Shown: positions 1 to 7,360 of the stretch, piece by piece
Position numbering within the stretch: position 1 is the stretch's first letter
How the letters are laid out: every line of letters starts with the position of its first letter
NCBI RefSeq assembly: GCF_014646155.1
Contig: NZ_BMMX01000021.1
Coordinates: 42,231 to 106,230, forward strand
Direction of reading: 5' to 3'
Length of the DNA stretch: 64,000 nt
Source of the DNA: Mangrovihabitans endophyticus
GTDB taxonomy: Bacteria > Actinomycetota > Actinomycetes > Mycobacteriales > Micromonosporaceae
The notes under the pieces: generated by a model
The model's input: the letters and a program-made list of their open reading frames with translations, nothing else
Database searches by the model: none
Told to the model about the DNA's origin: nothing
Program-made: the position numbers and the translations under genes

Positions 1-1
1 G

Positions 2-208
2 ATCCGTCAGCGCGCGGCGCTGACCGCGTTGGGCGTGCGCGGCGACCGGCCATCGCTGGAGCTGGCCGGCACCGACCCGCGCGCCTATCTGCGGGCGCTC
101 GCCCAGGCGGGCGAGGCAGCGAGCCTGACCGATCCGGCCGGGCTCGGCGGGCACTGGTGGCTGCTGCACACGATCGGCATCGACCCCCGTGCGAGCATGG
201 TGGGGTGA
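2..208 (+). CDS. C-terminal end of a probable SAM-dependent methyltransferase (partial)
   Basis: Only the last 68 codons are present; the gene enters from outside the window and stops with TGA at 206-208. The residues include ALTALGVRG and a TDPAGLGGHWWLL stretch, which I associate with the end of MidA/NDUFAF7-like methyltransferases that often lie beside nuoD-type genes in actinobacteria. The family call rests on this short tail plus context. The stop overlaps the GTG of the next gene (GTGA), so the two are probably translationally coupled. MidA-type enzymes methylate the 49-kDa complex I subunit in mitochondria, which would fit a NuoD neighbour, but here that is inference. Confidence 0.45.
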   Translation: MRQRAALTALGVRGDRPSLELAGTDPRAYLRALAQAGEAASLTDPAGLGGHWWLLHTIGIDPRASMVG

Positions 209-1347
209 GTGATCTGCGGGAGATGACCGTCGGCACCGGTGCCGGGCTTGAGACGGCCGACATGGTGCTGAACATCGGACCCCAGCATCCGTCGACCCAC
301 GGCGTGCTGCGCCTCAAGCTCACCTTGGACGGCGAACGCGTGGTGTCCTGCGAGCCGATCGTCGGCTACATGCACCGGGGTGCCGAGAAACTCTTCGAGG
401 TCCGCGACTACCGCCAGATCATCGTCCTGGCCAACCGGCACGACTGGCTCTCCGCATTCGCCAACGAGCTCGGCGTCGCCCTGGCCGTGGAACGGCTCAT
501 GGGCATCGATGTGCCGGACCGGGCAGTGTGGCTGCGGATGGCGCTGGCCGAGCTGAACCGGGTGCTCAACCACCTGATGTTCCTCGGGTCGTACCCGCTG
601 GAAATCGGTGCGATCACGCCGATGTTCTACGCGTTCCGGGAGCGCGAGACGTTGCAGGCGGTCATGGAGGAGGTCTCCGGCGGCCGGATCCACTACATGT
701 TCAACCGGGTCGGCGGTCTCAAGGAGGAGGTACCGGCCGGCTGGACGCGGCGCGCGCGCGAGGCGATCGCCACGGTGCGCAAACGCCTCCCGGACCTGGA
801 CAACCTGATCCGCCGCAACGACATCTTCCTGGCCCGTACGGTCGGCGTCGGCGTGCTGACCGCCGAGCAGGCCGCCGCGTTCGGCGCATCCGGGCCGGTG
901 GCCCGCGCCAGCGGACTCGACATGGACCTGCGTCGCGACGAGCCCTATCTGGCGTACGACCAGTTGACCGTCCCGGTGGTGACGCGGACCGCGGGCGACT
1001 GCCATGCCCGCTTCGAGATCCTGCTGGACCAGGTGTACGTCTCGCTGGACCTGGCCGAGCAGTGCCTGGACCGGGTGGACCGGACATCCGGCCCGGTGAA
1101 CGTCCGGCTGCCGAAGGTGGTCAAGGCCCCCGAGGGCCACACCTACGCGTGGACCGAGAGCCCACTGGGTATCAACGGTTACTACCTGGTGTCCCGGGGT
1201 GAGAAGACCCCGTGGCGACTCAAGCTGCGGACCGCGTCGTACGCGAACGTGCAGGCGCTGTCGACGTTGATTCCCGGCTGCCTGGTGCCGGATCTGATCG
1301 CGATCCTGGGATCGATGTTCTTCGTGGTGGGCGACATCGACAAGTAG
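205..1347 (+). CDS. nuoD: NuoD-like subunit (orphan NADH-quinone oxidoreductase subunit D paralogue)
   Basis: A 380-aa protein that aligns over its whole length with the 49-kDa/NuoD subunit of respiratory complex I, the quinone-site subunit of the peripheral arm. It has the N-terminal GPQHPSTHGVLRL motif (residues 26-37), the MHRGAEKLFE segment, LNRVLNHLMFLG, and a typical end DLIAILGSMFFVVGDIDK. The histidine matching bovine H59 is present (H32), but the position of the quinone-contacting tyrosine (bovine Y108) is Trp81 in NRHDW. GTG at 205 is preferred over an ATG at 157 because it overlaps the previous stop and puts the conserved motif near the N-terminus. No other nuo gene is nearby, so this is probably an orphan second copy rather than part of a full operon. 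Confidence 0.85.
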   Translation: MSDLREMTVGTGAGLETADMVLNIGPQHPSTHGVLRLKLTLDGERVVSCEPIVGYMHRGAEKLFEVRDYRQIIVLANRHDWLSAFANELGVALAVERLMGIDVPDRAVWLRMALAELNRVLNHLMFLGSYPLEIGAITPMFYAFRERETLQAVMEEVSGGRIHYMFNRVGGLKEEVPAGWTRRAREAIATVRKRLPDLDNLIRRNDIFLARTVGVGVLTAEQAAAFGASGPVARASGLDMDLRRDEPYLAYDQLTVPVVTRTAGDCHARFEILLDQVYVSLDLAEQCLDRVDRTSGPVNVRLPKVVKAPEGHTYAWTESPLGINGYYLVSRGEKTPWRLKLRTASYANVQALSTLIPGCLVPDLIAILGSMFFVVGDIDK

Positions 1348-1366
1348 CCGGGCCCGCGCTGAGGGC

Positions 1367-2644
1367 TCAGTACGGGCGACGGTGGGCGTCGGCGGTCCAG
1401 TAATCCCCGTAACCGCCGTACGAATCGGGCTCCTCATCGGCGGCCCGGCGGTGACGACGACCGGTGTACTCCGCAGCTCCGTGCCGCGACTCGCCACCGT
1501 ACGAGGACTCGCCGCCGTACCGGGCATCGCCGCCGTACCCGGCATCGCCGCCGTACCGGGCTTCGCCGTATCCGAAGTCCTCGGCTGCCGAACGCCGGCC
1601 CCGAGGGTGCGCGGAGGTACCGGCGTAGGCGGGAAGCCGCTCCGCCGCGCCCAGGTGCGCCGCCCCCGGATAGTCCCGCTCCGCGGCCTCCTCCGGCTCC
1701 GCGTACCACGACTCCGACGGCTCGTAGCCGTCCTGGGAATTCGCCGGCTCGTAGCCGTCCTGCGCACCCGCCGGCTCGTAGCCGTCCTGCGCACCCACCG
1801 GCTCGTAACCGTCCTGCGCACCCACCGGCTCGTAACCGTCCTGCGCACCCGCCGGGGTCCCGTAGCGCGAACCGTAGGACCGGCCGGGTGCGGAGTCGTC
1901 GACGCCCGCGTACCGAGCGTCGCCGTAGCCGTCGTCGAAGCGATCCGCCGCGGCCTGCCCAGCCGACGAGCCGCGATGGTCGGAAAACACGGGTGTCAGA
2001 TTCCCAGGGCGCACCGCGGCGGAGGCACGGGAGGCCGCCGGGGGCGGAGGCGCCGACGCGGGCGGCGGTGCTGCCGACGCCGCGGCACGGCCGGGCCCGC
2101 CGACGGAGGCGATGCCACGCTGCTGCGGAGCGGGCGGCACGGAGGCCGAGCCGGTCACGCCACGGTCGGCGGCGTGCGGGCCAGCTCCGAGCGACCGGAC
2201 GGTGGCCCGCCCGCCGGTGCTCTGTCCCTGCTCGACGGGTGGGCGGACGACCGCTCGGCCGCCGCCCTGGCCGCCGAGGTCGACGATGGCCCGTCCGGCC
2301 GCCGCATCGACCGCGGGCCGCCCGGCGGGACCGGCCGCCTGGACGCCGGACGACCGAAGTTCGGCGGCGAGGTCTTCCCGGAGTTCGTCGCGGAGTTCCT
2401 CCACGCGTTCCGCCACCCGGTCCTCGACATCGATGCTCAACAGCACCGGATCGTGACGGATGAGCATCGCCGCGCCGATGAGCACCACGCACACCGCGAC
2501 GAGCAACACCGCGAACCGCATGGCGCTTTCGCTGCCGCCGACGAGCACCACGACGGCCCCGATCGGGGCCAGCCCCACGCCGGCCCAGAGAAGGCCACGG
2601 AGCAGGCGCGCGCTGTGTCCCTGGTCAGGTTCCGTCTCCGGCAT
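1367..2644 (-). CDS. Hypothetical membrane protein with repetitive acidic/Tyr-rich tail
   Basis: A 425-aa protein of unknown function. After a short polar start it has two closely spaced hydrophobic helices (LLWAGVGLAPIGAVVVLVGG and FAVLLVAVCVVLIGAAML), then a charged helix (VEDRVAERVEELRDELREDL) likely to form a coiled coil, then about 300 residues of low-complexity Pro/Ala/Gly sequence. The tail holds five near-identical 9-residue units of the form GAQDGYEPx and a run of YGGD/YGGE units, so it is probably disordered and cytoplasmic. The start at 2644 is chosen over 2698 because a TAACAT box lies 8 bases upstream and because 2698 falls inside a large inverted repeat. It converges with the nuoD-like gene with only 19 bp between stops. 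Confidence 0.7.
   Translation of the reverse strand: MPETEPDQGHSARLLRGLLWAGVGLAPIGAVVVLVGGSESAMRFAVLLVAVCVVLIGAAMLIRHDPVLLSIDVEDRVAERVEELRDELREDLAAELRSSGVQAAGPAGRPAVDAAAGRAIVDLGGQGGGRAVVRPPVEQGQSTGGRATVRSLGAGPHAADRGVTGSASVPPAPQQRGIASVGGPGRAAASAAPPPASAPPPPAASRASAAVRPGNLTPVFSDHRGSSAGQAAADRFDDGYGDARYAGVDDSAPGRSYGSRYGTPAGAQDGYEPVGAQDGYEPVGAQDGYEPAGAQDGYEPANSQDGYEPSESWYAEPEEAAERDYPGAAHLGAAERLPAYAGTSAHPRGRRSAAEDFGYGEARYGGDAGYGGDARYGGESSYGGESRHGAAEYTGRRHRRAADEEPDSYGGYGDYWTADAHRRPY
1721..1855 (-). repeat. Five tandem 27-bp coding repeats
   Basis: Five head-to-tail 27-base units starting at 1721, 1748, 1775, 1802 and 1829, each encoding QDGYEP-centred nonapeptides on the minus strand. The three downstream units differ by only one or two bases, so copy number is likely to vary between strains. 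The unit length preserves the reading frame. Confidence 0.9.
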
Positions 2645-2658
2645 GGGCGCAGATGTTA
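2645..2658 (-). promoter_or_regulatory. Putative -10 box for the repeat membrane protein
   Basis: TAACAT at 2658-2653 on the minus strand is followed by 8 bases and then the ATG at 2644, with no Shine-Dalgarno sequence. This matches the spacing of near-leaderless actinobacterial promoters. Confidence 0.4.
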
Positions 2659-2681
2659 CCGAGATAGGCGCCGGTACGAAA

Positions 2682-2725
2682 CGGGCAGCGCCGGGCATCT
2701 CGGCTGAGACGTCCGGCGCTGCCCG
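2682..2725 (-). terminator. Large inverted repeat downstream of the betaine-binding lipoprotein
   Basis: A perfect 13-bp inverted repeat (CGGGCAGCGCCGG at 2682-2694 and its complement at 2713-2725) encloses a smaller TCTC/GAGA hairpin. It lies about 45 bp past the stop of the transporter lipoprotein gene and before the next minus-strand gene. There is no U-tract, which is common for actinobacterial terminators. Confidence 0.5.
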
Positions 2726-2770
2726 AGGCTTGGGCCGGGCCGGGAGGTGGGGCCGGGCCGGGAGCTAGGC

Positions 2771-3769
2771 TCAGCCGACCGCCAGTGCGGCGTCCGAGCT
2801 GAACACCAGGCCGACGCTGATCGTGCCCTGCTTCAGGCCGGTCTTGGTCAGCGGACCACCGGCGTCCAGCGAGCTGAACTTGCCGGCCTTGAAGTCATAG
2901 GTCGATTCCAGTCCCTGCTGGCATTTGGGACGCTGCGGACACTCGGCCGGGCCACCGAGCACGGTGGCCGCACCGGAGCACTTGGCGGCCAGGTCGGACA
3001 GCGTCTTGACGCCGTACTTGTCGGCGAACGCCGAGGTGACCGCGAACGCGTTCTGGTCCTGGGCGGCGGACGGCGTGCCGAAGACCAGGCCGACCTTCTC
3101 GCCGAGCTGCTTCAGGTTGGACATGGTGGTGTTCAGGTCCGGCGAAGACGGATCCTCGGCGTCGTCCCCGTTCACCTTGCCGGACAGGAAGGTGGCGAGC
3201 GTCGCGGCGTACTCGGGGACGACGTCGATGTCGCCCTTCTCCAGCGCCGGCTCGTAGAGCTCCCGGTTGCCGATCTGCTGCACCTTGACCTGGTAACCGG
3301 CGGCGGTGAGCGCGATCCCGTAGAGCTCGCCCAGCGTGGCGTTCTCGCTGAAGTTCGCGGCTCCGACGGTGACGTCGCCGCCCGGACCCTTCTCGATGCC
3401 GCTGGTCAGGTCGTTCGCCGTGGCGAATTCCTGCGCGGCGGCCTTGGACGACTTGCGATCCACGTCGACGGCCTTGTTGAGCTCGATGAGTTTGGGGGTG
3501 TCCAGCGCCGCGGAGACCTTGTCCAGCGCCGCGATCATCTGCGGCGACGATGCCGCCTTGTTGATCGCGGGCACGACGTTGTCGGTGTTCTGCAGGTTCT
3601 TGTCGTCGGTCAGCACGACGAGGCTGTCACCGGCGACCGGGGCGCATCCCTCCCCCGCGGCGGACGTCGCGGGCGCTTCGGTGCCGGAGGACCCGGACTC
3701 ACCACACCCCGCGAGTATCACCGCCGCCGCGGTGAAGGAGCTGGCTAACAGGAGCAGGTTTCGACGCAT
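2771..3769 (-). CDS. Glycine betaine/choline-type ABC transporter substrate-binding lipoprotein
   Basis: A 332-aa extracytoplasmic solute-binding protein of the OpuAC/ProX/OsmoF class. The first 22 residues form a lipoprotein signal (MRRNLLLL... with lipobox LAGC, Cys22), followed by a Gly/Ser linker and an OpuAC domain with VTVGAANFSENATLGELYGIAL, the usual start of lobe 1. The start at 3769 gives a proper signal peptide and has an AAGG element upstream; the upstream extension to 3883 is rejected. It is followed, further along the minus strand, by structural hairpin 2682-2725. The permease genes lie upstream in the same orientation with a gap of about 180 bp. The role is uptake of quaternary amines (betaine, choline or a related solute) for osmoprotection; the exact ligand cannot be read from the sequence. 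Confidence 0.87.
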   Translation of the reverse strand: MRRNLLLLASSFTAAAVILAGCGESGSSGTEAPATSAAGEGCAPVAGDSLVVLTDDKNLQNTDNVVPAINKAASSPQMIAALDKVSAALDTPKLIELNKAVDVDRKSSKAAAQEFATANDLTSGIEKGPGGDVTVGAANFSENATLGELYGIALTAAGYQVKVQQIGNRELYEPALEKGDIDVVPEYAATLATFLSGKVNGDDAEDPSSPDLNTTMSNLKQLGEKVGLVFGTPSAAQDQNAFAVTSAFADKYGVKTLSDLAAKCSGAATVLGGPAECPQRPKCQQGLESTYDFKAGKFSSLDAGGPLTKTGLKQGTISVGLVFSSDAALAVG

Positions 3770-3952
3770 GACCGCCGCCTTCTGTGTCCCGGCAGGTCGG
3801 TGACCGTGCCGCGTGTCCGACGGGCAGTCGACGCTCGATGCCCGTTTCCGTTCCCTGCCAGGTGTACCCCCGGGGTGTGACAACTTTCCACCGGTGGAGT
3901 GGAGCGTTATGCAGCCGGTACCCGCCGCCGCCGGAACAGCGGGACCGGGACG

Positions 3953-4669
3953 CTATCCGGCCGGTGCGGCGGCACCGGAGCGCCGTTTGCGGCCGGCGCG
4001 CAGCGGCTTCGGGGTGACCACCCGCTGCATGATCGCCAGTAGTCCCTCGACGATCAGTGCCAGCACCGCCACCGCAATGCCACCGGCGACGATCTGGCCT
4101 CCGCCGCCGTTGCTCATGCCGATGCCGAAGCCCGCGCTGATGATCTCGCCGAGGCCGCCGCCGTTGACGAACGCGGCAAGCGCGGCGGTGGCCACCACCT
4201 GCACCGCCGCGGTGCGCAGACCGGCTGCGAGGTAGGGCACGGCCAGCGGCAACTCGACCCGGCGCAGGAGCTGGCCGCCGGACAGGCCCATGCCCACGGC
4301 GGCGTCACGCGTCTCCGGATCGATCTGCCGCAGGCCGGTATAGGCGTTGGCGAGCAGCGGCGGCACCGCGAACACCGCGAGCGCGGCGATCACCGGAGGC
4401 TTGCCGAAGCCCAGCGGGGTAAGCGGCAGGATGGTCAGCAGGGCAAGCGTGGGCACGGCGAGCGTCAGGTTGGCCGCGGTGATCACCGCACCCCCGCCCC
4501 GGCCGCGATGTCCGAGCCAGATGCCGATCGGCCAGCCGACCAGGCAGCCCAGCAGCACCGCCCACCCGCTGATCACCATGTGCTCGGTGAGCCGGTCCAG
4601 CAGGCCGCCGGAATTGGTCCAGTTCAGCGGGTCGTTCAGCCAGACGAGCGCCTGTTCCAGGTAGTTCAT
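3953..4669 (-). CDS. ABC transporter permease, quaternary-amine type (second permease)
   Basis: A 238-aa inner-membrane permease of the OpuAB/ProW family with about six hydrophobic segments and the EAA-type loop (ETRDAAVGMGLSGGQLLRRVELPLAVPYLAAGLR) that contacts the ATPase. The start ATG at 4669 overlaps the stop of the upstream permease (ATGA), which fixes the start and shows translational coupling. Two different permeases would make a heterodimeric channel with the lipoprotein at 2771-3769 and the divergent ATPase. A long upstream in-frame extension is only read-through of the neighbouring gene in another frame. Confidence 0.88.
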   Translation of the reverse strand: MNYLEQALVWLNDPLNWTNSGGLLDRLTEHMVISGWAVLLGCLVGWPIGIWLGHRGRGGGAVITAANLTLAVPTLALLTILPLTPLGFGKPPVIAALAVFAVPPLLANAYTGLRQIDPETRDAAVGMGLSGGQLLRRVELPLAVPYLAAGLRTAAVQVVATAALAAFVNGGGLGEIISAGFGIGMSNGGGGQIVAGGIAVAVLALIVEGLLAIMQRVVTPKPLRAGRKRRSGAAAPAG

Positions 4670-5388
4670 GCCCGCTGCCCTCGCGTCCACGGGGTGAGGA
4701 GCCGGCCGAGGCCCGCCAACAGGAGATCGAGGACCAGAGCCAATGCCACGGTGAGCAGGGACGCGGTCATGATCTCGGCCTTGTAGAAGTTGTTCCGGAA
4801 CCCGCCGAGGATCATGTCGCCCAGGCCACCCCGGCCGATGATCCCGCCGACCGTGACCAGCGCGACAGTGGAGACGGTGGCCAGCCGCAGGCCGGTGATG
4901 ATGCCCGGCAGGGCAAGTGGCAGCTCGATCCGCCACAGTCGGCCGAACCGGCCGTAACCCATGCCTGCCGCCGCGTCGAGCACCTCGCCCGGCACCTGGG
5001 TCAGACCCGCCAGCGAGTTGCGGACCAGCACCAGCAGCGCATATAGGACCAACGCGATCAACACCGACGTATCCGTGGTGGTGCCCACCGCCGGCGCGAC
5101 CAGAGCCAGCAGCGCCAGCGAGGGAATCGTGTAGAGCACGCCGGACAATGCAAGAATCGGGCCGGTCAAGGACTTGATCCAATACGCCACGACGGCCAGC
5201 GGGAGGGCGACGACCAACGCGATGATCACCGCGCGCCCGGTGAGGCTCGCGTGCTGTTGCAGGTTGTCCATCAGTTCACCCGCGTTGTCGTGCACATAGC
5301 GCCAGGAGAACCACGGATTTCCCGGCCCGTCGTCGGCGGGGGCGGCCAGGGGCCACGCAGGTGCCGGGGCCCTCGACAGGAAGGACAT
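4666..5388 (-). CDS. ABC transporter permease, quaternary-amine type (first permease)
   Basis: A 240-aa permease of the OpuAB/ProW family. An N-terminal periplasmic or cytoplasmic stretch (FSWRYVHDNAGELMDNLQQHASLT) precedes about six membrane helices; the EAA-type loop VLDAAAGMGYGRFGRLWRIELPLALPG is present. The gene is divergent from the ATPase gene with only two bases between the two start codons, and its first codons carry the ATPase ribosome-binding site on the other strand. No good Shine-Dalgarno sequence is seen for ATG 5388, so a slightly downstream start (for example GTG in the RYVHD stretch) is possible. It precedes the second permease with a 4-bp overlap. Confidence 0.85.
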   Translation of the reverse strand: MSFLSRAPAPAWPLAAPADDGPGNPWFSWRYVHDNAGELMDNLQQHASLTGRAVIIALVVALPLAVVAYWIKSLTGPILALSGVLYTIPSLALLALVAPAVGTTTDTSVLIALVLYALLVLVRNSLAGLTQVPGEVLDAAAGMGYGRFGRLWRIELPLALPGIITGLRLATVSTVALVTVGGIIGRGGLGDMILGGFRNNFYKAEIMTASLLTVALALVLDLLLAGLGRLLTPWTRGQRA

Positions 5389-5390
5389 AC

Positions 5391-6407
5391 GTGGACGCTA
5401 CCGCGATCAACGACTCCGGCGCTGGCCGGGACGCGGCGTCGATCTCGATCGAGAACGTCGGCAAGGTCTATCCCGACGGCACGGTCGCGGTCGGCGACAT
5501 CAGCTTCGAAGTACCGGCCGGTGAACTGGTCGTTCTCATCGGCCCGTCCGGATCGGGCAAGTCGACCCTGCTCCGCATGCTGAATCGTCTGATCGAGCCG
5601 TCCAAGGGCACGATACGGATCGACGGCGCGGACATCGCCGCGCAGGACCCCACCGAGCTGCGCCGGCAGATCGGCTACGTGATCCAGAATGTGGGACTCT
5701 TCCCGCATCAGACGATCCGCACCAACGTCGGGACGGTGCCACACCTGCTGGGGTGGAAGAAGAAGCGAATCCGGGATCGATCCGACGAACTGCTGGAACT
5801 GGTCGGGCTCGACCCCACGCGGTATGGCGCCCGATACCCCCACGAGCTCTCCGGCGGCCAGCGGCAGCGGGTCGGCGTGGCACGGGCGCTCGCCGCGGAT
5901 CCGGTCGTGCTGCTCATGGACGAACCGTTCTCCGCAGTGGATCCGATCGTCCGCGGTCGCCTCCAGGAGGAATTCCTCCGCCTGCAGGCCGCCGTCCGCA
6001 AGACCATCGTGCTGGTCACCCACGACATCGACGAGGCGGTGCGGCTGGGCGACCGGATCGTCGTGCTCGGCGAGAACGGGCACCTGCTGCAGTACGCACC
6101 GCCGCCCGAGCTGTTGAGCCGGCCGGCCACCGATGCGGTACGCGACTTCGTCGGTGCCGACCGGGGAATTCGCCGGCTCACCGTGACGCCCGTCCGCACC
6201 GCCATGCGGCCGATCGGCCAGGACGCCGACGTGGACCGCTTCCCGACCGTGGACATCTCCGCGTCGCTGTACGACGCGCTGGCCGAGATGCTGACCGCGG
6301 ATGCGCTCAACGTGGCGGTGACCGAGAAGGGCATCCCGGTCGGCACGGTGTCCCGCTCGGCGCTGTTCGAGGCGCCCAAGCGGGACACCGTGCCGACCGG
6401 GTCATGA
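5391..6407 (+). CDS. ABC transporter ATP-binding protein, quaternary-amine type
   Basis: A 338-aa ATPase of the ProV/OpuAA family. It shows Walker A GPSGSGKST (51-59), the signature LSGGQRQR (about 153-160), Walker B VVLLMDEP (Asp177/Glu178) and the switch His in VTHDIDEA. The C-terminal 70 residues resemble a single degenerate CBS-like module (LYDALAEMLTADALNVAVTE), the region that senses ionic strength in ProV/OpuAA. GTG 5391 is chosen because AGGAAGG lies six bases upstream; earlier in-frame ATG 5361 has none. The partner permeases lie on the opposite strand with a two-base gap between starts, an unusual split of a transporter operon. Confidence 0.88.
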   Translation: MDATAINDSGAGRDAASISIENVGKVYPDGTVAVGDISFEVPAGELVVLIGPSGSGKSTLLRMLNRLIEPSKGTIRIDGADIAAQDPTELRRQIGYVIQNVGLFPHQTIRTNVGTVPHLLGWKKKRIRDRSDELLELVGLDPTRYGARYPHELSGGQRQRVGVARALAADPVVLLMDEPFSAVDPIVRGRLQEEFLRLQAAVRKTIVLVTHDIDEAVRLGDRIVVLGENGHLLQYAPPPELLSRPATDAVRDFVGADRGIRRLTVTPVRTAMRPIGQDADVDRFPTVDISASLYDALAEMLTADALNVAVTEKGIPVGTVSRSALFEAPKRDTVPTGS

Positions 6408-6490
6408 GATCCGGCCGGACCGTCGGTGGGCGCCCCGACCCCGGCGGTCGCAGCGCCCGAACGCAGACGAAGTCCCCCGTTCGTGGCGCG

Positions 6491-6982
6491 TCAGCGCGTT
6501 CCGCGCCGGCCGCCGAGCGTGGCCAGGCCGATGATCCATCCGACGAAGAGCCCGTACGTCGCCCCCGAGCCGGCCGACCGGAATGCGCCGAGCAGCGACG
6601 GGTTGGCCAGGAACAGCGTAGTGAGCAGGGCGGCAAAGCCGCCGGCAAAGATGTAGGAAGCCCATCCCGCGAAGAACTGGCTGATGGTGCCGCGGGCCCG
6701 GGCCAGTTGCGATCCGGGGAGCAGATAGAGAAAGAGAGCCGTGAGGGCGATCAAGAGGATCGCCTTCAGATCGTCGACGAAGATCTCGCGCAGCGAGTCA
6801 CCCGAATCGAACCGCCAGTGCGGCCAGGCCAGCAGGCGCAGCCACCAGCCGCCCGCGGTGTCTGGGTCGGTGTTGTCCTGAGCCCAGTCCCAGTACCACG
6901 GGCTGCCGAAGATCAGGACGAGTATCAGCGCGGCCAGCGTGCCCGCACCAGGCGCAGTCTTATAGCGATTGCCGAGAGCCAT
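6491..6982 (-). CDS. Hypothetical four-helix membrane protein
   Basis: A 163-aa protein of unknown function with four predicted membrane segments: AGTLAALILVLIFGSPWYW, AILLIALTALFLYLLPG, ASYIFAGGFAALLTTLFLA and GLFVGWIIGLATLGG. A tryptophan-rich loop (WYWDWAQDN...WWLRLLAWPHWRF) follows helix 1. No catalytic motif is visible. It stands alone: it converges with the ATPase gene, and its 5' end faces the stop of the next minus-strand gene across about 60 bp. Confidence 0.65.
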   Translation of the reverse strand: MALGNRYKTAPGAGTLAALILVLIFGSPWYWDWAQDNTDPDTAGGWWLRLLAWPHWRFDSGDSLREIFVDDLKAILLIALTALFLYLLPGSQLARARGTISQFFAGWASYIFAGGFAALLTTLFLANPSLLGAFRSAGSGATYGLFVGWIIGLATLGGRRGTR

Positions 6983-7044
6983 GCCGGGCTATTGCCCCAC
7001 GTGAATCTACTGGTAAACGTGCCGGCCGGCGGCGCCGGGGCGGA

Positions 7045-7329
7045 TCAGTGCTTCTGCAGGTAATCGATGAACGCGGCGCGGAGCAGCGGCTCCGCCGTGC
7101 CGTACCCGTTGCCGCTCAGCTCCCGCCACAGGGCGACCGCTTCGTCCACCGTCGGGCCGACCGAATTCGGCGCGCCGTCCAGCGAGGATGCGGCCTCGGA
7201 GTCGGGCAGATGCCTGGCGACAGACCAGAAGAAGCCCACGTCCCGCTTCTCCCGGGCCACCGCGAAGGCCCGCTCCCGCAGTTCCTCGGTGGACAGGGCG
7301 TCCAACTCGGCAAAGCTCGCAGAGGTCAT
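7045..7329 (-). CDS. Small conserved-looking hypothetical protein (94 aa)
   Basis: A small soluble protein of unknown function, largely helical, with charged sequence LSTEELRERAFAVAREKRDVGFFW and an ending TAEPLLRAAFIDYLQKH. No known motif recognised. The start is set at ATG 7329 because a TATGCT box lies exactly 7 bases upstream on the coding strand, which fits leaderless transcription; the longer version beginning at 7347 would place that box inside the gene. The stop of the neighbouring permease-like gene lies about 30 bp upstream, so this gene may have its own promoter within an otherwise co-directional group. Confidence 0.65.
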   Translation of the reverse strand: MTSASFAELDALSTEELRERAFAVAREKRDVGFFWSVARHLPDSEAASSLDGAPNSVGPTVDEAVALWRELSGNGYGTAEPLLRAAFIDYLQKH

Positions 7330-7342
7330 GAACGCCAGCATA
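7330..7342 (-). promoter_or_regulatory. Putative leaderless -10 box (TATGCT)
   Basis: TATGCT at 7342-7337 on the minus strand, spacer GGCGTTC, then ATG. The 7-base spacing implies transcription starting at or next to the start codon. Confidence 0.5.
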
Positions 7343-7360
7343 GGCATGGGCGCAGCACGG

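Noticed and set aside
85..1848. A 587-aa minus-strand open frame across the nuoD-like gene and its neighbour
   Set aside because: It is Arg-rich shadow sequence antisense to a clear NuoD homologue; high-GC codon bias opens the opposite frames. Same for other long antisense frames throughout the window.
1721..1855. The 27-bp repeats as a CRISPR array
   Set aside because: Units are contiguous without spacers and encode in-frame peptides; no cas genes present.
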